Assembly: GCA_902761905.1 (NCBI GenBank)
Contig: CACWMK010000013.1
Coordinates: forward strand, 16,495-80,494
Reading direction: 5' to 3'
Origin: an uncultured Prevotellaceae bacterium
Lineage (GTDB): Bacteria; Bacteroidota; Bacteroidia; Bacteroidales; Bacteroidaceae
Length of the DNA stretch: 64,000 nt
In this document: positions 16,847 through 26,098 of the stretch, piece after piece
Numbering within the stretch: position 1 is the first letter of the stretch
How the letters are laid out: each line of letters starts with the position of its first letter
Translations under genes and position numbers: made by a program
Notes under the pieces: generated by a model
Database searches by the model: none
Seen by the model: the letters and a program-made list of their open reading frames with translations, nothing else
Told to the model about the DNA's origin: nothing

Positions 16847-17140
16847 TCATAGAATAGTAAGACTTATCTTACGTCCTAACCCTTGGAATATCTTGAATAG
16901 GGTAGAAACTTGTATGTCGGCATGTCCGTTTTCAACACGCGAGATATAGCTTTTCTTGGTCCCTATCTTATCAGCAAGCTGCTCTTGTGTAAGCCCAGCT
17001 TTTTTACGTTCTTCTTTAAGACGCTCACCCAAAATGAATGCATCCACCTCAGCATCAAACTCCATTCTTGTAGGAGTCCCCTCTGCACCAAAGTCCTCTG
17101 TGATAAGATCCTCAATAGGTGTCATGTTATTATTTTCCAT
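16847..17140 (-). CDS. XRE-family regulator, HigA-like orphan antitoxin
   Basis: 97 residues from MENNNMTPIED; the open frame to 17212 crosses the promoter. An acidic N-terminus is followed by a helix-turn-helix at about 43-75 (LKEERKKAGLTQEQLADKIG, TKKSYISRVENG). Relatives are usually the second gene after a RelE/HigB toxin, but here the promoter box lies 20 bases upstream and no toxin gene exists on either side. It probably represses its own promoter (inference). Confidence 0.8.
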   Translation of the reverse strand: MENNNMTPIEDLITEDFGAEGTPTRMEFDAEVDAFILGERLKEERKKAGLTQEQLADKIGTKKSYISRVENGHADIQVSTLFKIFQGLGRKISLTIL

Positions 17141-17159
17141 ATTGCTTGTATTATTTAAG

Positions 17160-17167
17160 CAAAGGTA
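17160..17167 (-). promoter_or_regulatory. -7 box TACCTTTG of the XRE gene
   Basis: TAnnTTTG on the minus strand, directly before the start at 17140, leaving no room for a toxin gene. Confidence 0.7.
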
Positions 17168-17272
17168 ACTAATTAGTAAACATTTTCCAAATTTTCGAGA
17201 AGAAAAATGCATATTTTAGGTAATAATTTAACAAAAACAGACTACATTTTATCATTTTTGAAGAAAAAGCAT

Positions 17273-17280
17273 TACCTTTG
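17273..17280 (+). promoter_or_regulatory. -7 box TACCTTTG of the TPR gene
   Basis: TAnnTTTG 48 bases before ATG 17328. Confidence 0.6.
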
Positions 17281-17327
17281 TATCTGGTTATTTGAAATGA
17301 ACATAAACCAACTAATATTGAATAATT

Positions 17328-18485
17328 ATGAAAAGAGTACTTTTTACTGTTGCGGCTTTGGTGATGGGCGTGGTTGCCTGGGCGCAGAATGATGCTATGA
17401 CACGCGAGCAGGCCGACAAACTCGACTCGGTCACCATAAAGCTGATGAACCAAGAACGCTACGAGGATGCTATCAAGACCAAAGAGCGCGAACTGGCTAT
17501 TCTGAAATCGCTTTATGGCGAGAAGGATACCACCTATATTAAAGGATTGGCCTTCAGTGCCAAACTGTATTACAGAAACAAGCAGCCCAAGGAGGCGGCT
17601 AGCGCAGTAGAAAAAGCCCTGCAGCTATATGCCGACAATATCAGCACCAATGATGAACTCTATGCATTCTATCTAGACAACCTGTCGCTGTATCAGATTT
17701 CTACAGAAGAGTATGACAAAGCCAAGGAGAACTGCAGAAAAGCATTGACCATCTACGAGCAGTTGGGCAAAAAGAACTACGACATGGCTATCATATTGAT
17801 GCGTATGGCCGAAATTTGTCACTACAGCGGTGATAATCAAGAGGCCATAAAATACGAGCTGCGCTCGCTTAACGTGATTAGCACTGTGTGTGGCAAGCAC
17901 TCCGACCAATACATTGGCGAACTGCCATTCCTGCAGAAATACTATCAGGCCGTGGGCGACGAAAAGAAAGCCAAAGAGATAGAGAATACGATAGAAAGAC
18001 TGAAAAAAGAAACGGCCGACGGGATAGTTGACCTGCCAGAGCCAATGGAGTTTAAAAGTGCAGCTATCTGTCACGACCACAACGATGATGCAATGAAGTG
18101 CATACAGTATTATCTTACGCATAAGCTTTCAGCACCGCAGATAGATCAGGCAGCCCAGTATATAGTGAAATGGACTCAGGCAAGCGATGAGGTTAACATC
18201 CCTATCGACGAGGACATGGCTTCGCTGGCTACATCAGAGAAGACTCTGCCGTATCTGATAGCATATCTGGCATCGTATAGTTATTACTGTATGGACCGCA
18301 AAGTAAGGGTGCTGGATGAGAAACTGTTTTATTATGCGATAGACGTATTGTTACAGTTTTACGAGCCAAACAGCGAACTGACTGGCAAGGTAAAGCTGCT
18401 GGAAAACTATCTCAACCTGCAAAAGAAGGGCAAACTCGAGAAAGAGATAAGCAAGGTTTATGCAAAGATGAATAATCAGAAATGA
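17328..18485 (+). CDS. Secreted TPR-repeat protein
   Basis: 385 residues. Signal peptide MKRVLFTVAALVMGVVAWAQ, then TPR-like helix pairs over about 30-230 (RYEDAIKTKERELAILKSLYGEKD, EYDKAKENCRKALTIYEQLG, NQEAIKYELRSLNVISTVCG). These kinesin-light-chain-like repeats suggest a periplasmic scaffold. The C-terminal 150 residues are helical without a recognised family. Stands alone; converges on the GH2-like gene. Confidence 0.8.
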   Translation: MKRVLFTVAALVMGVVAWAQNDAMTREQADKLDSVTIKLMNQERYEDAIKTKERELAILKSLYGEKDTTYIKGLAFSAKLYYRNKQPKEAASAVEKALQLYADNISTNDELYAFYLDNLSLYQISTEEYDKAKENCRKALTIYEQLGKKNYDMAIILMRMAEICHYSGDNQEAIKYELRSLNVISTVCGKHSDQYIGELPFLQKYYQAVGDEKKAKEIENTIERLKKETADGIVDLPEPMEFKSAAICHDHNDDAMKCIQYYLTHKLSAPQIDQAAQYIVKWTQASDEVNIPIDEDMASLATSEKTLPYLIAYLASYSYYCMDRKVRVLDEKLFYYAIDVLLQFYEPNSELTGKVKLLENYLNLQKKGKLEKEISKVYAKMNNQK

Positions 18486-18491
18486 CAGGTG

Positions 18492-20048
18492 TCATCGCAC
18501 GCTATCCGCGACTTCGAAATCCCAGTGATTGCGCACCATAGTGTTGCCAACTACCAGTGTAAGGGTTAGTTGGCATGGGTGCTTTAGAGAGTCGAGGGGG
18601 AACACCACCTCACCCAAGTCGGTGTTCGAGGCTAGTGGTATCTTGCCGCTGGAGACCAGTCCACCTGCCACCACCTTGCCATAATCGGTATGCAGAAAAT
18701 ACGTGACGCGAACGCCTTGCAGAAAACCATACATGGCATTGTAGGCCGACACTGGCACATGCAACGTATCGCTAAGCGTGTAGCTGGTCTTGCTGATTCG
18801 CGCCAAAGGCACTATCTGGCGACAGAACTGGGTGAAGTCCTTGGCACTAAGATCGTCCTGACCATCGCCCCAACGGGCATGCAGCACTCCACTGAAGTCA
18901 CCATCGCGATCGCACATTCCGCCTAGCAGATAGTGGCCCAGGGTGTCGTTGAGCAATCGATGCTCCACACCAAGTTTATACGTAAGCAGGTCGCGACCGT
19001 ATATCACCTTCTGATTCAGCACCACATACGTCAGTTTTTGATCGTTCCACACATAGTCGGCATCGTTGAATCGCACCAGCACCAATGATGGATGGCGACC
19101 ATACACGGCCGTGATACGCTCAAGTTCGCGCTTCGATTTGGCCTCTGGTTGCAGATACATACCCACCTTGTCGGCAGCTTGGAAAGCGGCGTCGACAGGG
19201 CAGAATCCACGAAATCTCACATAGTTGATACCCAGAGCCTCAAGTCGTCTGAAAATCTTCTCCCATGTGGCCACATCGGCTGGCATACGGCCCCACATAG
19301 GGAAGTAATCGTCCATCAGGACACCACGCAGATAGGCAGGACGGCGATTGATGTGCAGTCGGCCACCCACTACCCCAACCTCGCGCATGCCAAACGTCAG
19401 TTCCTGATAATCCTTATCTATGCTCAGGCCCATGCGATACACGTTGGGACGGAACTCGTCCCACAAGCGGTCGTTATCAGGCACGGCCACATCCATGTGC
19501 ATGTGGTCATTGCCCAGAAACCAACTGCTGACATACATGTTGGCCGAGTCGCAATTCTCCTTCTGCACAAGCACATCCAGCATATAGTAGCTGAAGTCGG
19601 GCGAGCTGCCACCAAAATCTACATCGAGTTTTACATACCCCTTGTATGGTTGTGGATTCATTGCCACATCTTTAATATATAAGCGGCGAGGTTGCGAACG
19701 CAATTCGACAGCACCCAGTATGCCACGCGAATCGTGTCCAGCCACACTTATCTCGACAGTGTTGCGCTGGCCTGCAGCTATCATCCTGGTAACATCCACC
19801 ACATGGGGTGCAACCATCGATGTATCGCCGCCAGCCTCGATGCCGTTGACACGCACTAAGGTAGCACCAAGCGGACGCTCGATGGACAGGACTACACGAC
19901 ATTTCTCCCACTTCTGTGGTACATACACGCTCTGGCGATACACAGCGGCACTATCGGCATAAGCCGGCTCAAGCAGGCGTACCACTTCTTGAGCCCTGGC
20001 ACCCATCGCCAGCACGATTAGTAATATGGTGGATATAATCTGTTTCAT
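18492..20048 (-). CDS. Secreted GH2-like glycoside hydrolase homologue
   Basis: 518 residues with signal peptide (MKQIISTILLIVLAMGARAQ). It has a jelly-roll sugar-binding-like N-terminus, an immunoglobulin-like middle and a TIM-barrel-like part (GVLMDDYFPMWG, LEALGINYVRFRGFCPVDAA, GRHPSLVLVRFND). In GH2 enzymes the HPS strand usually ends in Asn-Glu, where Glu is the acid/base; here it is Asn-Asp. It is shorter than typical GH2 enzymes, so the substrate and even activity are uncertain. Confidence 0.6.
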   Translation of the reverse strand: MKQIISTILLIVLAMGARAQEVVRLLEPAYADSAAVYRQSVYVPQKWEKCRVVLSIERPLGATLVRVNGIEAGGDTSMVAPHVVDVTRMIAAGQRNTVEISVAGHDSRGILGAVELRSQPRRLYIKDVAMNPQPYKGYVKLDVDFGGSSPDFSYYMLDVLVQKENCDSANMYVSSWFLGNDHMHMDVAVPDNDRLWDEFRPNVYRMGLSIDKDYQELTFGMREVGVVGGRLHINRRPAYLRGVLMDDYFPMWGRMPADVATWEKIFRRLEALGINYVRFRGFCPVDAAFQAADKVGMYLQPEAKSKRELERITAVYGRHPSLVLVRFNDADYVWNDQKLTYVVLNQKVIYGRDLLTYKLGVEHRLLNDTLGHYLLGGMCDRDGDFSGVLHARWGDGQDDLSAKDFTQFCRQIVPLARISKTSYTLSDTLHVPVSAYNAMYGFLQGVRVTYFLHTDYGKVVAGGLVSSGKIPLASNTDLGEVVFPLDSLKHPCQLTLTLVVGNTMVRNHWDFEVADSVR

Positions 20049-20053
20049 GGCTG

Positions 20054-20061
20054 CAAAAATA
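20054..20061 (-). promoter_or_regulatory. -7 box TATTTTTG of the GH2-like gene
   Basis: TAnnTTTG on the minus strand only 6 bases before the start codon, implying a very short or absent leader. Confidence 0.45.
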
Positions 20062-20155
20062 AGTCTTTTTTCTGTATCGGCAAAAAAAACAAAGAAAAAG
20101 AATCATAAAAGCTGCCTCCAAATTGAAGTCATAAGGCAAAATTAACCTTATAAGT

Positions 20156-20243
20156 TGGCGCAATCTCGACTTTTTTATGAGATTGCGCCAGTTTATAGAG
20201 TTATTATTTGGCGCAATCGCTTATTTTTTGTAACTTTGCGCCA
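20156..20243. promoter_or_regulatory. Paired palindromes upstream of the DUF234-type ATPase
   Basis: TGGCGCAATCTC (20156-20167) faces GAGATTGCGCCA (20179-20190), a perfect 12-bp inverted repeat. A second pair TGGCGCAA (20209-20216) and TTGCGCCA (20236-20243) follows and overlaps the -7 box TAACTTTG at 20231-20238. The shared half-site suggests a dimeric regulator binding twice. Confidence 0.75.
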
Positions 20244-20262
20244 GATTATAAATAATGACGAT

Positions 20263-21723
20263 ATGGAAAGATCTATTATTGGTCGCGAAAAAGAGAAGAT
20301 GGAGTTGAAGAATTACATTTCTTCAGAACAGTCAGAGTTTGTTGCCATCTATGGCAGACGTCGTGTGGGCAAGACTTTTCTAGTGAAGGAACTGCTAGAA
20401 GGTAGATTTACCTTCAGAATGACAGGGAAAGAGAATGCTCGCCTTGGAGACCAATTACTGAATTTCTCATACGCACTGGAAGATTTCTTCCACGACGGCC
20501 TGGTGCCCAAGAGCTGGACAGAGGCTTTTCGAATGCTCTCCAAAAACATTGAGAAACTGGGAGAGGGTACTAAGATCATCTTCATTGACGAACTTCCCTG
20601 GCTTGACACACCGAAATCCCGTTTTCTTGGAGCGCTGGAGCACTTCTGGAATGACTGGGCCTACTATCGGAATGACATCAAGTTGATTGTCTGTGGTTCG
20701 GCCACATCATGGATGCTAAAGAAACTGATCAACGCCAGAGGTGGGCTGCACAACCGTGTTACCCACAAGATGCTGGTTTCCCCCTTCTGTCTTGAGGAAA
20801 CAGAGCAATACTTCCAGAGCAAGGGTTTCAACTATGAGCGACCTGAGATTATCGACTGCTACATGGCAGTCGGGGGAGTCGCCTACTATCTGTCGTTGTT
20901 TAGCAGGGACAAAAGCGTAGCAGAGAACATCAACGACCTTTGCTTCACCAGAGGAGGGGAATTGACCGACGAATTCAACAAACTATACGACTCCCTTTTC
21001 AAAAAGGCCGAGAATCATATCGCAGTCATCAATGCACTCAGCAATAACAGGAAAGGAATGACCCGTCTTGAGTTAATCAGCAAGACAAAGTTGCCGAATA
21101 ACGGCAATCTCACCACACTGCTCAAAGAATTGGAAACCTGCGAGTTCATTCGTTCGTATCAGCCTTTCGGCAAGGAAAAGAAGGACAAGACGTTCCAGCT
21201 AACAGACCAGTTCTCGCTGTTCTATCTCCACTTTATGAAGATCGGAGGGAATTACGGCAAGAATTATTGGATGCAGATGATTGGAAAACCTGAATACAGC
21301 GCATGGTCGGGCTATGCTTTTGAGACCGTTTGTCTGCATCATGTCGAACAGATTGTAAGTGCTTTAGGTATTAGCGGAGCCTATTATTCGCCTTGTTCTT
21401 GGACATACCGCCCATCAGACGCAGTCAAAAATGATGCTAATGCAGATGAGGATCTGAGAAGAGGTGGACAAATCGATTTGCTGATAGACAGGAAAGACAA
21501 GACTATCAGCGTATGCGAAATGAAGTACTCTGGCGGCGAATATGAGATAACAAAAGCATATGCCAACCATGTAGAAGAGCGTCTGCGGACATTTAGAAAA
21601 GTAACGAACACGAAGAAATCCTTTTCAATAGTTTACGTTACGCCCTTCGGATTATATAATAATATGTACGCGAGAAAAGTCAACAAACAGATAACGGCAG
21701 ACGATTTATTCAAAAAGTGCTAG
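20263..21723 (+). CDS. AAA ATPase with DUF234-like C-terminal domain
   Basis: 486 residues from MERSIIGREKEK; the longer open frame crosses the promoter. Walker A GRRRVGKT (31-38), Walker B IIFIDE (105-110). The C-terminal part has a PD-(D/E)xK-like pattern, GGQIDLLID then SVCEMKYSGGEY, matching the DUF234 domain of archaeal-type MNS ATPases (AAA_14 family) that are common and multi-copy in Bacteroidota. Biological role unknown. It stands alone behind two palindromes. Confidence 0.85.
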   Translation: MERSIIGREKEKMELKNYISSEQSEFVAIYGRRRVGKTFLVKELLEGRFTFRMTGKENARLGDQLLNFSYALEDFFHDGLVPKSWTEAFRMLSKNIEKLGEGTKIIFIDELPWLDTPKSRFLGALEHFWNDWAYYRNDIKLIVCGSATSWMLKKLINARGGLHNRVTHKMLVSPFCLEETEQYFQSKGFNYERPEIIDCYMAVGGVAYYLSLFSRDKSVAENINDLCFTRGGELTDEFNKLYDSLFKKAENHIAVINALSNNRKGMTRLELISKTKLPNNGNLTTLLKELETCEFIRSYQPFGKEKKDKTFQLTDQFSLFYLHFMKIGGNYGKNYWMQMIGKPEYSAWSGYAFETVCLHHVEQIVSALGISGAYYSPCSWTYRPSDAVKNDANADEDLRRGGQIDLLIDRKDKTISVCEMKYSGGEYEITKAYANHVEERLRTFRKVTNTKKSFSIVYVTPFGLYNNMYARKVNKQITADDLFKKC

Positions 21724-21991
21724 ATATCGTAGTTTCAGCTATCCCCAGGAGTGCGATGTCAAACGAGGGAAGCCACACGTCAAGATGTCACCATGCTTGC
21801 GATGCTAACGCAGCACACGGTAGCCTGTGGCGCGACTCAAAGCGAATGCCCCACAGTCGTAAGCATGATAAAACATACCTACGGCCATGAGGTAAAACGC
21901 GAATTGTCATAAGATAGAGCTGTATTGCACTGAATTTCACAGGCTAACTTTTTCGTCGCGAATTTCACCTGAATTTCACCATAGGCAAAAG
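21724..21991. other. Intergenic stretch with GAATTTCAC repeats
   Basis: No convincing coding frame. Three copies of GAATTTCAC lie near 21936, 21958 and 21970. The last shares CACCTGAATTTC with the left 71-bp repeat (about 10456). Lying next to a tRNA gene, it might be a remnant of integration, but no integrase is seen. Confidence 0.4.
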
Positions 21992-22020
21992 AAAAACGAG
22001 CTACATCTCTGTAACTCGTT
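21992..22020 (-). terminator. Terminator of the CAT tRNA
   Basis: Read on the minus strand: AACGAG-T-TACA, loop, TGTA-G-CTCGTT, then TTTTC. Confidence 0.7.
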
Positions 22021-22031
22021 GATTTTCTTTG

Positions 22032-22105
22032 TAGCGGGACCCAGGATTGAACTGGGGACCTCATGATTATGAATCATGCGCTCTAACCAGCTGAGCTATC
22101 CCGCC
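22032..22105 (-). tRNA. tRNA with anticodon CAT, probably elongator Met
   Basis: 74 bases on the minus strand: GGCGGGA acceptor, TA, D stem GCTC/GAGC, anticodon stem CATGA/TCATG with loop TTCATAA (anticodon CAT), T arm CCCAG-TTCAATC-CTGGG. Acceptor pairing gives G1-U72, so it is not the usual initiator pattern (C1-A72). An Ile2 (lysidine) tRNA cannot be excluded. CCA not encoded. Confidence 0.88.
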
Positions 22106-22125
22106 ATATCGCTGTTTTGCGGGTG

Positions 22126-22133
22126 CAAAGGTA
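22126..22133 (-). promoter_or_regulatory. -7 box TACCTTTG of the CAT tRNA
   Basis: TAnnTTTG on the minus strand, 20 bases upstream of the mature tRNA. Confidence 0.7.
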
Positions 22134-22195
22134 CACATTTTTTTGGAACCACCAAAATTTTTCGGCAAAAAGTTTTGTGTTTCGATTAATTTTTG

Positions 22196-22203
22196 TAATT
22201 TTG
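22196..22203 (+). promoter_or_regulatory. -7 box TAATTTTG of the START-like gene
   Basis: TAnnTTTG 45 bases before ATG 22249. Confidence 0.65.
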
Positions 22204-22248
22204 CCGCATAAAACGTTGATAATAATCAATAACTAACACCCAAAACGT

Positions 22249-22644
22249 ATGGGAAAACAGAAAATTGACATCGAATACCCATTGGCCATCAAGTCGCCTG
22301 CACTGATATGGGAACAGATAAGTAGCGCTCACGGACTGGAGCGATGGTTTGCCGACCACGTAAACGAAGAAGACGGCATGTTCACCTTCACCTGGGGTGA
22401 ACCTTGGACTGAACAGGACGTGCGAGAGGCACATGTGCTGGAATCAGTAGTAAACGACCACATTCGCATGAAGTGGGACGAAGAGGACGACGACTCATAC
22501 TTCGAGATGCGAATAGCCAAGAGCGACCTGACACACCAGTTGAACCTGCTGATAACCGACTTTGCCGAAGACGACGACGTGGACGGACTGAAGATTCTGT
22601 GGGAGAGCATGCTTGACCGTCTGCACAGGGCGAGCGGACTATAA
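22249..22644 (+). CDS. START-like domain protein
   Basis: 131 residues, single domain of the SRPBCC/START-like superfamily: IDIEYPLAIKSPALIWEQI, GLERWFADHV, FTFTWGEPWTEQ, and C-terminal helix LKILWESMLDRLHRA. This short Bacteroidota-specific version usually lies next to the LptF/G permease gene, as here. A lipid or hydrophobic ligand role is plausible from the fold but unproven. Confidence 0.85.
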   Translation: MGKQKIDIEYPLAIKSPALIWEQISSAHGLERWFADHVNEEDGMFTFTWGEPWTEQDVREAHVLESVVNDHIRMKWDEEDDDSYFEMRIAKSDLTHQLNLLITDFAEDDDVDGLKILWESMLDRLHRASGL

Positions 22645-22702
22645 AAAAATGAAGAGTGAATAGTTAAGAGTTAAGAAAAATAGTTGATTAGTGACATTTT
22701 AT

Positions 22703-22728
22703 TAATTCTTAATTCTTAATTCTTAATT
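22703..22728. repeat. Heptamer tandem repeat TAATTCT
   Basis: Three full copies and one partial, just before the LptF/G promoter; a related AGTTAAG doublet is near 22662. Similar heptamer tracts occur at 37684, 52861 and 60396. Confidence 0.85.
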
Positions 22729-22736
22729 AAATTATG

Positions 22737-22744
22737 TAATTTTG
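22737..22744 (+). promoter_or_regulatory. -7 box TAATTTTG of the LptF/G gene
   Basis: TAnnTTTG 23 bases before ATG 22768, directly after the heptamer tract. Confidence 0.65.
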
Positions 22745-22767
22745 CAGCCAAAATTGCAAAATAGCAA

Positions 22768-24756
22768 ATGTTTCGGATTAAGAAGCTAGATATATTCATC
22801 GTCAAGCAGTTCGGTCTGCTGTTCGTGGGAACATTCTTCATCTGCCAGTTTGTGCTGATGATGCAGTTTCTGTGGCGCTACGTCGACGAACTGATTGGTA
22901 AGGGCCTGTCGCTCGAGGTGATGGCCCAGTTCTTCTGGTACATGGGCTTGATGCTTATGCCTCAGGCTTTCCCACTGGCCATACTGCTTTCATCGCTCAT
23001 CACATTTGGTAACCTGGGTGAGAGTTCAGAGCTTACAGCCATCAAGGCTGCAGGCATATCGCTCATGCAGGCATTCCGCTCGCTCATAGTGATATCAGTA
23101 CTGATGGCAGGAGTGTCGTTCTACTTCCAGAATGTAGTGGGTCCGCGGGCCAATCAGGACTTCTATCGCCTGCTGCTGGGTATGAAGCAGAAGAGTCCTG
23201 AGGTGCAGATACCAGAAGGAATATTCTACGACGGCATACCAGGATCGAACATCTACGTACAGAAGAAGAATCTGGAGACGGGTATGCTGTACGGCATCAT
23301 GATCTACCGCATGACAGGCAGCTACGAGGACCAGGCCATCATCCTGGCCGACTCTGGTATGATGCAGAGCACAGCCGAGAAGAAGCACCTGCTGCTTACA
23401 CTCTATAATGGTGTATGGAACGAGAACATGCGCTCGCAGGACCTGGCAGGAACAGCCGATGTGCCCTATCGCCGCGAGACATTCGTAACCAAGAAGATAG
23501 TACTCGACTTCGACGGAGGCTTCAGCCTGGCCGACGAGAACGACATATCGGGCGACGCACGAGCAAAGAGTCTGGGCAAGATACTGCACGACAAGGACTC
23601 GCTGCAGGAGTTCAACGACAGCGTGGGTCGCGCATACTATGAAGAGGGATCGCGATTCTTCTTCAAGCACATCGAGGTATCACAGCCTGACTCGATAAAG
23701 ATAGCCAAGCAACTGGCCGAGGGCAACACCACGCTCGACTCGATGTTTATGAAGTTGAACGATGTGCAAAAGCAGTCGGCCATGAGGACTGCCATGAACA
23801 ATGCGCAGTCGGTAGCCACCGACCTTGAGATGAAGGGTGCTTATGCCGATAGTCTGCATCGCTATTATCGCACGCACCAGATTCAGGCCATACTTAAGTT
23901 CACGCTGGCACTCACGTGTATAATATTCTTCTTTATCGGAGCCCCACTCGGCGCCATCATCCGCAAGGGCGGACTGGGTGTGCCGGTAATCATATCGGTA
24001 CTGGTATTCATAGTGTACTACATTCTGGACAGTACAGGACAGAAGATGGCCCGCGACGACCAGTGGACGGTATGGTATGGACTTACGATATCAACAGTAG
24101 TGCTGGCACCTATCGCCTGCTTCTTTACCTACAAGGCAAACAACGACTCGGTGGTGTTCAACATCGACTTGTACAAGCAGTTGTTCATGCGAGTGTTCGG
24201 ACTGAGAACCCATCGCCACATCTATCGCAAGGAGGTGATAATCGAGGACCCAATCTACGCACTCGACTCGTACTATCTGCTGAACATTAGCAAGGAAATC
24301 AAGGAATATGGCGAGGAGCACAAGCTGCTGAGACTGCCTAACCCGATACACGTGTTCTTCCGTCCTGGCGACGACCAGAAGGTAGAGCACATAATACAGA
24401 CATTGGAGGATGTGATAGAGGATCTGGCCAACACCAAGGACACACAGATTCTGGGCTATCTGAACCACTATCCTGTAGTGGCCACCCACGCCCACACACG
24501 TCCGTTCCGCCAGAAGTGGCTTAACATCATCACAGGACTGGTGCTGCCACTGGGTGTGTTCTTCTACCTGAGAATGTGCCGTTTCCGTCTGAGACTGCAT
24601 AAGGATCTGAACAACATACTGGAGACCAACCAGTGGATACTGGAGCGTGTGGCCGACTTTGCGCCACCAGCACCAAGGTCGTTCGACGATTTGGACAACA
24701 TGCCATTCATACACGAACTGGTGCGCGACTATGAGGCAAAAAAGCATAAGGATTAA
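22768..24756 (+). CDS. LptF/LptG-family permease (YjgP/YjgQ)
   Basis: 662-residue inner-membrane protein of the lipopolysaccharide transport ABC system. N-terminal helices ([64 protein letters not shown]), a large periplasmic beta-jellyroll domain (about 130-370), then three helices ([20 protein letters not shown] and following). The extra C-terminal 200 residues, with one more hydrophobic segment ([14 protein letters not shown]), exceed the usual 360-residue LptF/G but occur in Bacteroidota. Confidence 0.88.
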   Translation: MFRIKKLDIFIVKQFGLLFVGTFFICQFVLMMQFLWRYVDELIGKGLSLEVMAQFFWYMGLMLMPQAFPLAILLSSLITFGNLGESSELTAIKAAGISLMQAFRSLIVISVLMAGVSFYFQNVVGPRANQDFYRLLLGMKQKSPEVQIPEGIFYDGIPGSNIYVQKKNLETGMLYGIMIYRMTGSYEDQAIILADSGMMQSTAEKKHLLLTLYNGVWNENMRSQDLAGTADVPYRRETFVTKKIVLDFDGGFSLADENDISGDARAKSLGKILHDKDSLQEFNDSVGRAYYEEGSRFFFKHIEVSQPDSIKIAKQLAEGNTTLDSMFMKLNDVQKQSAMRTAMNNAQSVATDLEMKGAYADSLHRYYRTHQIQAILKFTLALTCIIFFFIGAPLGAIIRKGGLGVPVIISVLVFIVYYILDSTGQKMARDDQWTVWYGLTISTVVLAPIACFFTYKANNDSVVFNIDLYKQLFMRVFGLRTHRHIYRKEVIIEDPIYALDSYYLLNISKEIKEYGEEHKLLRLPNPIHVFFRPGDDQKVEHIIQTLEDVIEDLANTKDTQILGYLNHYPVVATHAHTRPFRQKWLNIITGLVLPLGVFFYLRMCRFRLRLHKDLNNILETNQWILERVADFAPPAPRSFDDLDNMPFIHELVRDYEAKKHKD

Positions 24757-24782
24757 CTACTATATATATAATAAGGTGTAAT

Positions 24783-25997
24783 ATGATGGAAGAGATGAAG
24801 TTGAACAGCATAGAAGAAGCCATAAAGGACTTCGAGCAGGGAGAGTTCGTGATAGTAGTGGACGACGAGGACCGCGAGAACGAAGGCGACCTTATCATCG
24901 CTGCCGAAAAGATAACAGCAGAGAAGGTAAACTTCATGCTGAAGTATGCTCGTGGAGTGCTCTGCGCACCAATCACCATCGAGCGATGCAAGGAGCTGGA
25001 CCTGCCACATCAGGTACAGGACAACACATCAGTACTTGGCACCCCATTCACTGTGACTGTAGACAAGCTGGAGGGATGCACCACAGGTGTGAGTGCCCAC
25101 GATCGCGCTGAGACAATAAAGGCTCTGGCTGACCCAACAGCCAAACCAGAGACATTCGGCCGACCAGGACACGTAAACCCACTCTACGCTCAGGACAACG
25201 GTGTGCTGCGCCGTAGCGGACACACTGAGGCTGCTATCGACCTCTGTCGCATGGCTGGTCTGTATCCAGCAGGAGCACTGATGGAGATTATGAACGAAGA
25301 CGGTTCGATGGCCCGTATGCCCGAACTGATGAAGTTTGCCAAAGAGTGGAACCTGAAGATTATCAGCATAAAGGACATGATAGCCTATCGCCTGAAGAAG
25401 GAATCGCTTATCGAGGTAGGCGAAGAGGTCGACATGCCTACAGACTACGGTCACTTCCGCCTTATCCCATTCCGTCAGAAGAGCAACGGACTGGAGCACA
25501 TGGCGCTTATCAAGGGCGAATGGCAGGAAGACGAGCCAATACTGGTACGTGTCCACTCATCGTGCATGACAGGTGACATTCTTGGCAGCAAGCGCTGTGA
25601 CTGCGGCGAGCAGCTGCACAAGGCCATGCAGGCCATCGAGAAAGAGGGCAAGGGTGTGGTAATCTACATGCAGCAGGAGGGTCGTGGCATCGGACTGATG
25701 AACAAGATTGCAGCCTATAAGTTGCAGGAGCAGGGACTTGACACCGTCGACGCCAACGTACACCTGGGATTCAAGCCCGACGAGCGCGACTACGGATGTG
25801 GAGCACAGATGCTGCGCCATATCGGCGTGCACAAGATGCGCCTGCTGACCAACAACCCAGTGAAGCGTGTAGGTCTTGAGGCATACGGACTCGAAATCAT
25901 CGAGAATGTGCCCATCGAGGTAACTCCAAACAAGTACAATCTGCGTTATCTGGAGACCAAAAAGACACGTATGGGACATACCCTGCATCTGAAATAG
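24783..25997 (+). CDS. ribBA: Bifunctional DHBP synthase / GTP cyclohydrolase II
   Basis: Two entry steps of riboflavin synthesis in one 404-residue protein. The N-terminal RibB domain shows [13 protein letters not shown] (acidic metal site) and the [14 protein letters not shown] stretch; the C-terminal RibA domain starts near 206, with zinc cysteines in [15 protein letters not shown] and the GTP-site QEGRGIGL. It follows the LptF/G gene by 26 bases and may share its mRNA. Confidence 0.95.
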   Translation: MMEEMKLNSIEEAIKDFEQGEFVIVVDDEDRENEGDLIIAAEKITAEKVNFMLKYARGVLCAPITIERCKELDLPHQVQDNTSVLGTPFTVTVDKLEGCTTGVSAHDRAETIKALADPTAKPETFGRPGHVNPLYAQDNGVLRRSGHTEAAIDLCRMAGLYPAGALMEIMNEDGSMARMPELMKFAKEWNLKIISIKDMIAYRLKKESLIEVGEEVDMPTDYGHFRLIPFRQKSNGLEHMALIKGEWQEDEPILVRVHSSCMTGDILGSKRCDCGEQLHKAMQAIEKEGKGVVIYMQQEGRGIGLMNKIAAYKLQEQGLDTVDANVHLGFKPDERDYGCGAQMLRHIGVHKMRLLTNNPVKRVGLEAYGLEIIENVPIEVTPNKYNLRYLETKKTRMGHTLHLK

Positions 25998-26071
25998 TCA
26001 CAATTTGCCACAATTTAGACCCAAATAGTTAAAAAGTGACATTTTTATTTCGTTTTCAAAAATAAAATGCG

Positions 26072-26079
26072 TAATTTTG
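26072..26079 (+). promoter_or_regulatory. -7 box TAATTTTG of the aminotransferase gene
   Basis: TAnnTTTG 19 bases before ATG 26099. Confidence 0.65.
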
Positions 26080-26098
26080 CACAAAATTTAGAGTAAAT

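Noticed and set aside
21724-21900. Remnant of a tyrosine recombinase
   Set aside because: Several open frames exist but none shows the R-H-R-Y pattern; no recognisable similarity.
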